The notes under the pieces are model-generated. The model had not been told where the DNA came from. It saw nothing but the letters and a program-made list of their open reading frames with translations, and did not search any database. The position numbers and the translations under genes are program-made. A stretch of DNA of 64,000 nt, taken from contig JAZHRO010000002.1 in assembly GCA_037157565.1 (NCBI GenBank), positions 77,550,001 through 77,614,000 on the forward strand, read 5' to 3'. This document shows positions 1 through 10,278 of the stretch, piece after piece (positions within the stretch are counted from its first letter, which is position 1; the number at the start of each line of letters is the position of its first letter). The DNA is from Thalassia testudinum (lineage: Eukaryota; Streptophyta; Magnoliopsida; Alismatales; Hydrocharitaceae).

Positions 1-1310
1 GCTTTGATTTGTTTCTTTTTGGTATTTTAGGATTTTGTTATTTTTTTTTATTTTTGAAATAAAAGACAAGCAATCACAAGATAGAGATGGAACAAATATG
101 ATGTATATATCACTCCAATGTTGACTACAATAAACTATGAAAGTATAAAAAGAGAAGGGGGTGAGAGGAAATCTCCCGAATCGGCTGTTCAACGAGACGA
201 CGGCACTTGGCAGGAGCTCGGAAGAAGGAGGTGAGGAGTGGGATGACGGAGGTGAGATGCAAGAGGACGTTGGGTAGAGGAAAGCTTCGACGTGGCTCCG
301 GAATGGAGGTGAGAAAACGGAGATGATCTGCCACTGGAATGAGGTGGAAGGACAGCTCCAAGGTAACCTATGAATGGGGATGGGAAGATGGATGAATATT
401 TGGTGAGGTAGAGGTTTGCTACACTAATAGGAGCCTTGGGAGCTTGAGAACAAGCTCTAATGGAGCGTTGGTAGGCTTGCTAGAGCTTGGGAATAGGTGG
501 GAGTAGAGTAGGTAGAGATGGATTGGAAGTGAGGGGGTGTAGGTCCTTCTATAGTGGAGGAGAGGAGGCAAAAAATAGGTATGAGACCATTAGTGACATC
601 CAGACTGTCGCTGGAAACGTCGCTGCAGGTAGCTCATGCTCGCTTGCACCCACGGCTGACTTTGCTGGCATGCGATGAATTAGCGATGACTATAAGTGTC
701 GCTGTAGGTCCAGCTCATGCGTCGCTGGCACTGTGGTCCCCACCTTTGCCGCCCGTGCGTGCCCACATGCTGACGCTGCGTTGTGCACAGGCACGCCTGC
801 ACGCGCGTGCGGTGGCACGTGCATGCGCAAGGCAACCTAGGCTACGCCACGTGGTGCAGTCTGGGCCGTCCATCTTCTTGTTGTAGGGGCTGCTACAGAG
901 GTCGAATTGAGTCGATTTTGGTGCCGTTAGGCTGCAATTGTTGACCCGACTCCATCCTCGCGGTCGAATTTGTCATTTGAGGCTCCAAATTATGTCTCCT
1001 AGTCCCTTGGCCAATGATCTTCCTCGGACTACATATGGTGCTACAGGACTTTGATCGAGGCGATTTCAGAGGCATTAGACTCCGATCGTCATCTTGATCA
1101 GATTCGTATAGTCGGATCGTCAATCCAATGCTCCAAAATAAATATCCTTCTCTCCTAATCCCAAAAAGGATGCAATAAACCTAAATTATATACAACTTCT
1201 CTAAATGCAGAATGATGCATGCTATGCAATATTTATAACATGAAATGCAAATCTAAGCCTAGGAACATGCATGAATATGAATTTTACCCTCAATAAATGT
1301 GTTTATATCA
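1..1310 (-). mobile_element. S1: family-alpha LTR, left end outside window
   Basis: This stretch aligns end to end with the two LTRs of E5 (15005-16392 and 23244-24584). Shared blocks include the CT-rich start, a TATA box read on the minus strand at 545-554 (CTATAGAAGG), the motif around 1200-1260 containing atgatgcatgctatg, and the terminal ...tatatca at 1310. At 1311 the sequence changes abruptly into a family-beta LTR, matching the part of E8's LTR around 55850. S1 therefore looks like an alpha LTR inserted into the LTR of E1. The left border and upstream TSD copy (expected GCCAC) lie outside the window, so solo versus full element cannot be decided. Confidence 0.8.
545..554 (-). promoter_or_regulatory. 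TATA box of LTR S1
   Basis: Minus strand reads CTATAGAAGG. It sits at the same LTR position as CTATAAAAGG in both E5 LTRs. It is the likely Pol II core promoter, with one base changed. Confidence 0.5.
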
Positions 1311-2351
1311 GCCACCAGAGACGAGTTCGGAGCTAGCCGGAGGTAAAGGAAGAAGGTGTATTCTGGGCCAAAAACTCACTAAGGAGCAAGGCCTTATGAG
1401 GAGGCTCCTTTTAAAGGTTTAAGGACGACTTCCAAGCTTGGGAAGAAGCTCGAGAAGATCAAAATTTTGGGGAGAAGATCCCTGAATTCATGGAGTTGGG
1501 ATGACTCTACGGTCCAAATCAAGGTCCAAGATGTGGTTCAATTGATTGGGAAAGTCCTCAGGATCAATCCCTCCAATTTTGGAGGGATTTGGTCAAGAAA
1601 TCAGGGAGAAATCCCATATTGAAGGTCGCATGCTTTGGGTTCACACTATTAATGGCATCAAGGACCGTTTTGAATAGAAGATGAGAAGTTAGGGGCCTAA
1701 ATGTAAAGATTTTGAAACGTAAGGGGCTAAATGTAAGAAATAGAATTTTGAAGGGCTAAATTGCAAACTAAGTCAGGTTGGATTCTGATTGGGCCCAAAT
1801 TTTGGTAAAAACCTAATTTAGACACAAAGAATCTAGTGGTGAACTCTGATTTGAGTTTTGACCAACTTTTACTGGGAAATTTGCATAAAAACCTAAATTA
1901 AGACAAACTTCCATTTGAGATTGTTCAAGACCAAAATAGGTTCAGATGGTCAAACAAAGGGTACCAAACCTCTTATCATATTTTTGTATAAATTTAAGGA
2001 GGTTTAGATGAATTTTATCCTGACCAGAACCTCTTTAATTTAAGCAGGTTTGAAATTAAGGTTTTGTGTTATGATTCGATTTTCAAAATGTGTAAAACCT
2101 TGTTTCTGTCTGTATGAACCCACTTATTAGACTTTAATGCTCATTTGACCTTCAATTTACCCCTGGCAAAGCCTGTGGTTATTCTATGTTCATGATATGC
2201 TATTAAAATTGCAGAATTAACCTTAATTCCCTATTTTCTTCTCAAATTAGTATATTATGGAATTATGACCTTTAGATGATTATGTAGGAGCATTTATCCA
2301 TCAAACTTGACTAAAAGTGGCTGGTTAGGGCCTATGATGGTGTTCCCATCA
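1311..2351 (-). mobile_element. 3' LTR of E1 (family beta), partial
   Basis: Homologous to 56967-57885 (E8), 13312-14258 (E4), the reverse complement of 8235-9060 (E3) and the right part of S3. It contains the conserved inverted repeat at 1567-1588 and ends with CA directly before the polypurine tract complement. A full beta LTR is about 2.5 kb (S3), so about 1.4 kb is missing on the left. Confidence 0.8.
1567..1588. repeat. LTR-beta inverted repeat
   Basis: Arms atccctccaa (1567-1576) and ttggagggat (1579-1588) are perfect complements around a 2-base centre. The same hairpin occurs in E3, E4 and E8, and in altered form in S3. Confidence 0.8.
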
Positions 2352-2389
2352 TACCCCCATGCCTAGCTTTTGCTAGTCTCTTAGCAAAA
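2352..2389 (-). promoter_or_regulatory. E1 polypurine tract with adjacent hairpin
   Basis: On the minus strand a purine-rich tract (ctaggcatgggggta) directly abuts the LTR start TGATGGGAAC and would prime plus-strand DNA synthesis. Just upstream on that strand is an inverted repeat with arms TTTTGCTA (2368-2375) and TAGCAAAA (2382-2389). Confidence 0.75.
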
Positions 2390-2802
2390 ATTCTATGGAT
2401 CAAAGTAGGTCTCTAGGTAGGATGTCACCGTTAGGATGCCCTACTAAGCTACATCTTTAGAAATCAAATCAAAATTCCAACAATAGGCCTAGAGGTACTC
2501 AAGTGCCAGCTAAGATCCAGACTTGACCAGCTTCAGCCTGAGTCTATCGCGAAGGTTTCTAAGGCTCGAAAAAACTACCCAGAGGTTCGTTACCCCAGCA
2601 ATTAAAGCACTCGTGCATAGACGTAACATGTCTAGGTTCAGTTTGCCAGTGCATTTTTGTAAGAGATAGATAGAGAAGGACTTTTCATTTTGAGAGTTTA
2701 CTCTCTTTTCCTTTTATATTTCCCTAAATCCAGCCTTGGATTGGCCCTAAACACGGTCTGTATCGGATTCTTTATCCCCACCATCAATCCTCGAAGGGTC
2801 CC

Positions 2803-2948
2803 TGGCTTTCGATGCTTCGGAATAGCACTACCCATGGCAACCCCCAGAACCCTAGCTTTTGACACTTCGGGATATGCCGCCCATGACGTTCTATAACTAA
2901 ATTCAGGCCTTGGCAATTGACATTTCGGGATAATGCCGCCTATGGCAC
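2803..2948 (-). repeat. Three-unit imperfect tandem repeat, E1 copy
   Basis: Three units of about 36 bases start near 2803, 2854 and 2911. Each reads roughly ttcgacacttcgggatagt, then gcc.cccatggca. The set recurs in E4 (14712-14858), E8 (58351-58495) and inverted in E3 (13060-13200). Confidence 0.7.
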
Positions 2949-3658
2949 CTAAACCAGCACAAAGTTCTTACACGCCCTTGGTAGGATATTTAAATATCCT
3001 AGGAGACAAGCACCGAGGATACGATATGTTATTACTCATCTTGGAGAGGAATTTCCCACCTCTTCGCATTGGGAACTCATCCAATCAATTTGTGTTGTCG
3101 AGCCGCTTTCAAGATAGATCTTTGAGATGATTTTTCAGAACATAACACTTTTGGCATGATTTTCTTTATTAAGTGCACTGCGCTAGATTGGTGTGTGATT
3201 TGGATGCTTAGGTTACCAAGTCCCACAAACCAAAGGGCAAGCAATGGGGCCGAATAATCCCTAAGCCTTAGACCTACTACATCAGCCTCGCACTTTCCTC
3301 AACCTCTTAAGGACTAATCCAGATCTTAACAAATATGTGAGTGTTTAAGCCCTAAAACAATCCCAAGAGGCCTAAGGTCAGTACTCATCGCTAATCTCCT
3401 AGGTTTCAGCCTTCCAGGTATTAATTCATTATCCGATCAAACTTGGAAGTTAGGTAAGTTCCATACTCAATTTTAAGGGATTATCTCATTCTTTTCTTTT
3501 TGTTTGCTACTTTCATTTCTCTTTTCTTTCCTTTTCTTTTCTTCTCCTCAATGTTTTTCATTCAGTTCAAATTGACCTCTCCTTTCCTCTTTTCTCCTCT
3601 TTTTCTTTTTGATGAAACCCTTCCATGCATTAATTTTCACAGCGTTTTGCACTTTAAT

Positions 3659-3674
3659 ACCCCCCCATGCCTAA
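3659..3674 (-). promoter_or_regulatory. Internal polypurine-like block, E1
   Basis: Minus strand reads cttaggcatggggggt, nearly the same as the terminal tract and about 1.31 kb upstream of it. Equivalent blocks at similar distance occur in E4, E5, E7 and E8. Confidence 0.55.
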
Positions 3675-3897
3675 GATTTACAATGTCTTCATTGTAAATT
3701 AGGTGTGTTCGAGTTCCACTCAGTTCGTACATTAAAACAGGTGGGTGGTGAACGAGTCGGAATGACTATTACGAATGATTTCTAGCTTTGATGTAAGTAT
3801 CAAAGGTGGAGTCGGCTATTCTAACGGATGAACCCTAAAGTGCATTATGATTTCAGCAAAAAGAAATGTTAAAAGGGATTCGGGTTTCTCAGAAATG

Positions 3898-3945
3898 ACG
3901 GCTACCTCCCGTTAAGTGCTAAGTTTAACGCCAACAGCTGGGCAC
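3898..3945 (-). other. Conserved pol-tail box, E1
   Basis: Minus strand holds gcgttaaacttagcacttaa followed by cgggaggtagcc. The same box (GTTAAAyTTAGCGCTT, GGGAGGC) lies just after the integrase remnant in E4 and E7, at the matching 3' position in E8, and before the 3' region of E3. In Athila-type elements this segment commonly marks the end of pol. Confidence 0.6.
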
Positions 3946-3989
3946 AATGAAGCTTAGGGAGAATGGATATCAAAGGATACAACAGCCAT

Positions 3990-5428
3990 ATTTGAGTCAG
4001 TGAGCTTAAAGAAGGGTTTGAATCTCTGAACTTTCATGACAAATGGTTCTGAATCGTGACTGAGTTTGCTGATTTCAATGGTTCCATTTCCAAACACTTG
4101 TCTTACAAGGAACGGTCCAATCCATTTTGATATGAGTTTTCCTGGGTAGAACTTGAGTTTGGCATCAAAAAGTAATACTTTCTAACTAAGATGGAAAGAT
4201 TTTCATGAAATGTGCTTGTCATGGAAGGCTTTGACCTGCTCTTTGTAGATTTGCGAGTTCTCATACGTGTCATTGTGTAGTTCCTCGATCTCACTCATTT
4301 GCAACCAGCGATGGATTCCAACCTTCATAAGATCCAGATTGTACTTCCATACTGCCCAGTAGGCTTTATGCTCCATTTCTACGGGGAGGTGACATGCCTT
4401 CCCGTACATGAATCTGAAGGGAGACATTCCTAACTGGGTCTTATGGGCAATCCTATAGGCCCATAAGGCTTCCGGAAGGCAGGCAGACCAATCCTTCCTG
4501 TTAGGCCGAACAGTGACCTAAAAGATCTTCTTGATCTCACGATTTGACAGTTCAGCCAATCCATTCATCTGGGGATGATATGGAGTCGAAATATGATGTG
4601 ATACCCCATACCTTTTAATCAAGGACTGGAAGTGCACATTCGAAAAGTAGGTCCCTCCATTGGAGATGATAGCTTGTGGAATACCGAACCAAGAAAAGAT
4701 GTGTTGATGAATGAATTTTATCACGACTTTATGATCATTGGTTCGGGTCGGGATGGCTTCAATCCATTTGGACACATAGTCCACAGCTAGGAGAATGTAC
4801 TCAAAACCATCAAATTTTGGGAAGCGACCTACGAAATCAATCCAACAGATGTTGAAGATTTCACACACGAGAATCGGCTATAAAGGCGTCATGTCACAAT
4901 GGCTCATGTTGCCTAAGGTCTGGCAACAAGTGCATGCTTTACAATAGTTATGTACATCTTTGAAACTTGTAGGCCAATAGAATATGCACTAGAGGACTTT
5001 TGCTGTGCTCTTATGTCCAGAGAAGCGACCACCGCAAGCCTGGTCATGGCAGAAGGATAAAATGTCATTGATCTCTGATTTCATAACACATCTTTTGATG
5101 ATTTGATCAGCACCAATGTGGAATAGGTACAAATATTCCCAAATATAGTATTTAGCATCTGAAAGTAATTTGTCTTTCTTGGCCTTTGGCCAATCAGATG
5201 GAATCTGATGTGATGCCAAATAGTTCACCATATCAGCATACCAAGGAAGTTCCATATCGACTGTCAGGAGGTGCTTATCCAGAAAATGCTCCTTGATAGG
5301 TCCGAAAGGGTCAATGATTGAAGATGGAAGAAGGGATAAATGGTCAGCTACCACATTCTGCTATCCCGCCTTGTCGCGAATATCAAGATCAAATTCTTGC
5401 AACAGCAAGATTGAATTCTTGCAACAGT
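3990..5428 (-). pseudogene. pol: E1 pol fragment: RNase H tail and integrase
   Basis: The fragment starts inside the RNase H-integrase linker (QEFDLDIRDKAG, stop, QNVVADHLS) at about 5428-5330. It continues through the HHCC zinc-binding region (FCHDQACGG at about 5050, CKACTCC at about 4930) into the DDE core (4868-4518). The first Asp is kept in CWIDFVGRF and the Glu in [10 protein letters not shown], but the second Asp is replaced by Asn in IISNGGTYF (about 4650). The C-terminal YGKACHLPVEMEHKAYWA segment (4360-4400) and a KWIGPF motif (about 4110) follow. At least four in-frame stops break it. The protein would have joined element cDNA to host DNA; here it cannot be active. Confidence 0.85.
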
Positions 5429-6675
5429 TTGAAGGGAGTCAGGCAAACTATCTTCTATTAGATCCACTTAATATTTGTGAGGAGAAAGTAAAGAGACTAC
5501 TGATGCGCTAAGTCTAGTGTAAGGACTCTTAAGTTTTAGATAATTAGATGATGATACCTCAGAGTTAGGCATAGTTTTCACTCTCTATTCCTATGTGCAA
5601 ACATTATGTGAATTCCTGAGAGTCACCAAATAAGTTAGATACACAGAGATTGAGTCGTAATAAAACTATGACTATGGTGGATGGCTACGATCGTCCTTCA
5701 TAGAATCCTCACCTGAAATAGGGTATTAGTGCCAAAGGTCAGAATTATGCATGTCCTACCCATTCCTTCTTGGTGCCAAGAATAGGCACTTCCAAATAAG
5801 CCACACAACATCCTCTTGAACGTCATTTTCCCCAATAATGCCTCATGAATAAAAGTTTGCATTGTTTTGTGTTAGTAGTTAGAAAAAAAAGAGAAAAAAA
5901 AGAAGAAAAAAAGGGAAGAAAAAAATATATATTTAGAAAGTTAAAAAATAATAATAATAAAAGGGAGAGAGAAAAAGAAAAAAAGAGTTCAAGTTTATAG
6001 TTTTATCTTCGTGTCATTTTTCATCTTGTGTTGATGTTTTTGGGGCAACAAAAAGCACCCATTGCGAACCACCAAATATGACCTATACCTACTTTTTAGT
6101 ATTTTTGATTGCCCGAATACTGGCTGAGGACTTCTAACTTAGTTATAAGGTTATTAGGACTTTAATCGAAGTGTGAATACCATATGAGGCCACCAAACAT
6201 TGAGTACATTTAGAAAATCTGGTAAGATATGTGATCTTAGAAAAGAAAGAAGAAAAAGAAAAAGAAAAGAAGGAAAAAGAGTGAGCGCAAAGGAGCTTTA
6301 AGAGAGCACAGTTTGGTTTAGCCTCTCTCTGGGTTGACTCATTTGATAGTCTGGAGATTTAGAGTCTGCAATACTAGATTACTTGTAGCACCAGATGAGT
6401 GTGAGCTACCAAATATAAATCCATTTGACTCAGTATCTCCTACCTAAGCCAAAAAGCCAGGGTCAAACTACATATTATTTTCTGCTTTATCCCCGAGGGA
6501 AGAAGTTTTCTATCCTAATAAAATGTTTACCAAGGGTTAAGTACGAATTGTAAATGTAAGTTGATTTTCACTTAGATCCGTTATATAGGTTATTATCACT
6601 TCACATTTGTCTGGATCTCTAAATTTTTGGAATAAGGAAAGAAGAAATCTTTTGGTCACTTCCATCATTTTGCCC
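5429..6675 (+). other. E2 non-coding 3' region
   Basis: No coding similarity is seen. It contains purine-rich low-complexity runs (5880-5995 and 6240-6290), typical of the leader to a polypurine tract. Confidence 0.5.
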
Positions 6676-6678
6676 TTT

Positions 6679-6714
6679 TGTTAGGGACTACCAAAACTTA
6701 GGCATGGGGGAATT
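6679..6714 (+). promoter_or_regulatory. E2 polypurine tract with adjacent hairpin
   Basis: The plus strand reads ttagggactaccaaaactta then ggcatggggg, 4 bases before the LTR start at 6715. Arms TTTTG and CAAAA flank TTAGGGACTAC, matching the arrangement TTTTGCTAGGGACTAGCAAAA seen in E5 and E7. Confidence 0.65.
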
Positions 6715-8229
6715 TGATAAGTCCACTTTAGTAGATCATTATTCGATCTAGGTACTCTCTAATTAGTTATTCTTAGTTGTTAATTAATTAAGAGTTATAT
6801 GGAAATTCACCTTAGTCTGCATATAATTTTATGCATCAATTTTGCACTTAATAACATATGATATGGTAACATAATTGATTTGATGGATGCAGGCTAGGTA
6901 GAAGAGTTCAGACATCCATTTTTGCATCTATAAGACGTTTGGAGTAAGGTCGGACATCTGGGAACTGCCATCCCGAACTCACTGATTCCACACTTTTTAA
7001 GACATTTGGAGTGTTTATCAAACATCTGATGAAGATATTCCCAGGCAGATCTTACCATTCCAACCACTCGTGATCTTCGTCGAGTGGCCGGAGTGGTTGG
7101 AGAACTTTCAGCGGAAGAAATCAGCAGGTGTTTTTTATAGAAGAAGGCAGCGGCTGCGAGAGGGAGCCATGATCTTTTCCCCTTGTGGGGATCTTCATCT
7201 CCCTCACCACCACTGTGGAAGTAGCGTGCACTATGGCTGGAGTGTGCACCGTGGCTTGAAGCATTCTTCCTCTTCGCCAACCCCATCGCACTATGCGCTC
7301 GTGGTGATAGCACGAGCACTATCCACCCTCTCCTCTCCTTCATTTCCCTTCTTGTTCCTTTTCTTCAAACCACCTGCACCAACCCAACAACGGCACTTTG
7401 CACTCACCACCAACCTCTAGCCACCTCCAGCAACCCTCGTGTGTGCGTGCACGCCCGACACCCGGCCAGCCAACCTCCCCGACGCTCAGCCACCTTCATG
7501 CACTGTTCTTCTTCTCCAAGAAGAACCCAAAGTCTTCGGCCACCCCCCTCCGAGCAACCATCCGCTCCGGCCACCATCCTTCACACCGTCTACTCTCGTG
7601 TGCTTGGCTTGATGCCATGGTCACCGCATCGCTACTAGAGTCATCGATGATAGTCCACGCACGTAGCCACCGCTACTCGTAGGAACTTCACGCTGCTGGT
7701 GTCCTCCACCTCCGGTTGTCGTCATCGGTCACCTCCAGCCGTGCCTCCTACGTCAACGTGAAGCCCTCATCGAGGAGCATCTTCATCCACAGCTGCTCCT
7801 CCGACGAACCTCCATTGCGAGTGCATGGAGGAGAGAGGAGAAATCCTCTGCTTCTCCAATTAAAAATTATGATTTTTGCCATTGACAAAACTCATTATTC
7901 CTTTATTTATCTAGTTATTATATTAAGGATGAATTTGCATTAGAACCCCTCCTAATCCTAATTAAATCCGTAGAGGAAGGAATTGTGTTGGAAAGAATTT
8001 TGCAAGAGCTTGAATGTGCAGCCATTGATAATCCTGAATAGATAAGTCATCATTAATTATTTCAATAGGCTAATTGCTCCCTATGGAGATGACCTAACCA
8101 CTATGGTTAGAAATATTAAAGGTTTTGATTGTCGATTTTCCACCACAAAAGATTTACAACGACACATTATTTTATGTTTAAAGTTTCAAAGAAAGTGAAG
8201 ATTGTATAGATTGACCAAGGGGTTGATCA
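6715..8229 (+). mobile_element. LTR of E2
   Basis: It begins TG directly after a polypurine tract. It contains a GC-rich middle (7070-7830) whose apparent reading frames have no recognisable domain. Near its right end is the ctccctatggagatgacc block that resembles the 'ccctgt..' motif of other U5 regions in this window. The end at about 8229 is inferred from loss of similarity and the start of the E3 LTR. Confidence 0.5.
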
Positions 8230-8234
8230 TGTGT

Positions 8235-9088
8235 TAATTCAAGGTTAAATGAACTTTAATATCCAAGGAGTGGGCTCACATTGACTGAATTAGGGTTTCA
8301 TGCATTTCAAGGACTAAAATAATACTAAAAACCCTAATTATCAGTCGCACTTGAATTGAAAGTGTTCTGGTTGAGATAAATTCAATCTAAATCTCCTAAA
8401 ATCATTGAAAAATATTCTAAGAAGTTTGGTACCTTTGGTTTAACCATCTGAACCCATTTGACCAAGAACAAAGATTCAGACGGTAATTTACCTTGATTTG
8501 AGATTCTCTATAATTTACCCATTCAAATGTGGTATAAGCTCAAATCCAAGTTCATCATTAGATTCCTGAGGTCCAAATTAGGTTAGCACCAAAATTTGGT
8601 CCCAATCAGAGTCCATCTTGACCTAGTTTACATTTCTACACTCAGAATCCCTATTTCTCACATCCAGACCCCTAGGTTTCAAGTTTCCTTACAAACATGC
8701 CACTACTTTCTCGTCATCTTTGCAGAAAGGTCCTTATCGCCATTGACATTTGAATAGAATCTCAAGGTCAATGCCGCTGACATTTGATTGGAGGTTTATT
8801 TTCCAATTCATCACCAAATCCCTCCAAATTTGGAGGGATTGATCCTCACATCCCACTCTATGAATTAAACCTAATTTCAAGTGTTATGATCGACCTAATC
8901 ATGGTTGGCGAACTCGTGAAATCAGTGAGTTTACCTTCCCATAATCATGAAGAATTTGTGATGTTTTCAAGCATTTGAGGTTTAAAACACACTCTATTTA
9001 AGTCCTAGCATGATTCTATGAGTTCCTTAGCCCAGTTTAGACTAAGAAAACATCTTCCCCTCTTCCTCCAACCACTTCCAACACAACA
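8235..9088 (+). mobile_element. 5' LTR of E3 (family beta), partial
   Basis: Most of it is the reverse complement of E1's LTR. It ends ...acacaaca directly before a primer-binding site. Its first about 300 bases are missing (compare 2110-2351). It carries a perfect 24-base palindrome at 8817-8840 and a TATA-like ctatttaag at 8994-9002. Its U5 end is shorter than that of E8 and S3. Confidence 0.65.
8817..8840. repeat. LTR-beta palindrome, E3 copy
   Basis: A perfect 24-base palindrome: half-site aatccctccaaa followed by its exact reverse complement. It is the best-preserved member of the hairpin family in beta LTRs. Confidence 0.9.
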
Positions 9089-9110
9089 TTTTGGCACATT
9101 GCTAGGAAAC
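9089..9110 (+). promoter_or_regulatory. Primer-binding site of E3
   Basis: ttttggcacattgctaggaa immediately follows the LTR end. It resembles the E5 site (ttttggcacagttgctgggg) and the usual Ty3 site TGGCGCCGTTGCCGGGGA, complementary to a tRNA 3' end, probably tRNA-Asp. It has decayed at several positions. Confidence 0.6.
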
Positions 9111-10278
9111 AACGTGCAATTTACCACTAGTCATATCATTCTTGATTATTGAGTTGATTTCTAGCTTGCCATATCTGCTTTACTTTGTTGTTGTGAGGTG
9201 AATCACGAAAGAGATCTTCCACGCAATTAGCCACAGTAGAGGTAGGCAAAATTTCTTTTCTTCCCTAATCATCTCCTAATCTTTGGAAGATAAAAAGGAA
9301 ATAAATCATTAGGACCCACTTTCCTTGCTTTCCTAGTAATTATCGTTTAAAGGCAAAGAGTTTCCTGATTTATAAGATTGATTAAAATTAGATTGAAGTT
9401 GATCTGATTTGATTAGAGATTCCCCATCCTTATTACCTGTACCTATTAGGGATTCGAGCTAAAATTTTTCAACATATTCGACTACTCACCTTCTTATTTG
9501 AGTTCAAGGTGTCATATTTGGAATCAAATTGGACTTGGAAATAGTGCCAGTCTAGGGTTTCCACATTAGGGTTTTAAAGTGTTAGTACACACATGCCTGC
9601 GAATTAAGGAAATTGATCTTCCTGCATTTGTGTGTTACCCAAGCCCTTGTTTGAACTGATCTACTCAAGTGAACCCTAAAATCAAGGCTGGAAATTCACT
9701 TGAACCTTAAAATTTGGGACCTAATAACCTGTTGAGAACCAATTAGGGTGATTTGGGTGCTTTGACCCAAATTTCATCCTCAACCTTAGGACAGGTCAGG
9801 TGAAGTTGGTTCACTTTGTGAATCAATCAACCTACAAATTAGGTCACAATTTGAATTAACTTCTAAATCAAGTGAAATTCAAGGCACAATTAGGGTTAAA
9901 ATTGGTAGACTTAGGTCTCAATTCATACATTATGGTCTACTTGGAATCGTGGTGACAAGGAAGGTCAGGTGGGGGAAACCCTATAACCCGTGGGGATGCT
10001 CTACCATGTAGGGGTCTTTGTGAGACTCTCCCTTCCTGGCTGCCCAAGTAATTCTTAGGTGTGTGGATTTTTGATGAAGAGGTCCATTTGCCTCAAACAA
10101 CCTTAGTCATCCAAAATTTTTAGGTTCCTTGATTGGGTCCAATACACATCCAGTCCCTCATCTATTCTTTAGTGCACAAACACAAGAGAGGCCCTAGGTC
10201 TGATCTAGAGGCCTCCAATAGAGTCAATCTTCTGGGTGAAATATGATATGATCTGATCAAATCAATCTAGACCTGAAT
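9111..10278 (+). other. E3 leader
   Basis: Untranslated leader between primer-binding site and the first open frame. No domain or RNA gene is recognised. Confidence 0.5.

Larger units (their letters stand above)
2390..3897 (-). other. E1 non-coding 3' region
   Basis: No protein-coding similarity is seen. The region is shared with E4, E8 and (inverted) E3. It holds the three-unit repeat (2803-2948), a pyrimidine-rich stretch at 3490-3610 and the internal polypurine-like block at 3659-3674. Confidence 0.7.
1311..5428 (-). mobile_element. E1: truncated Athila-like element, family-beta LTR
   Basis: Minus-strand order is pol fragment (5428 to about 3990), a 1.5 kb non-coding 3' region, polypurine tract, then the 3' LTR (1311-2351). 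The LTR ends ...gttcccatca, as in E8 and E4. Its left part is replaced by S1. Upstream pol (RT, most of RNase H) and gag are missing: coding similarity stops at about 5428, where 15 bases (gaattcttgcaacag) occur twice, 5393-5407 and 5414-5428, at the junction with E2. No 5' LTR of E1 is visible. Confidence 0.8.
5429..8229 (+). mobile_element. E2: 3' end of a plus-strand Ty3-like element with LTR
   Basis: The order is a non-coding 3' region (5429-6675), hairpin plus polypurine tract (6679-6710), then an LTR beginning TGATAAGTCC at 6715. The only possible coding remnant is a short frame up to a stop at 5509; I do not recognise it. The element is unrelated in LTR sequence to alpha and beta but shares the PPT module. 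Its 5' part and other LTR are not in the window. The right border at about 8229 (...gttgatca) is tentative. Confidence 0.6.

Noticed and set aside
2690..3130. Short open frames in the 3' regions of E1, E4 and E8
   Set aside because: Frames are not shared between copies; the conserved signal there is the nucleotide repeat, not protein.
3215..3245. aagtcccacaaacc in the beta 3' regions (also E4, E8, inverted E3), resembling the USE
   Set aside because: Only the first eight bases fit RTCCCACATCG, no TATA lies about 24 bp on, and it is opposite to element sense.
7070..7682. Overlapping Pro/Ser/His-rich frames that could suggest a small gene
   Set aside because: Within the LTR of E2; no conserved motif, no splice-supported structure, and similar frames on both strands.
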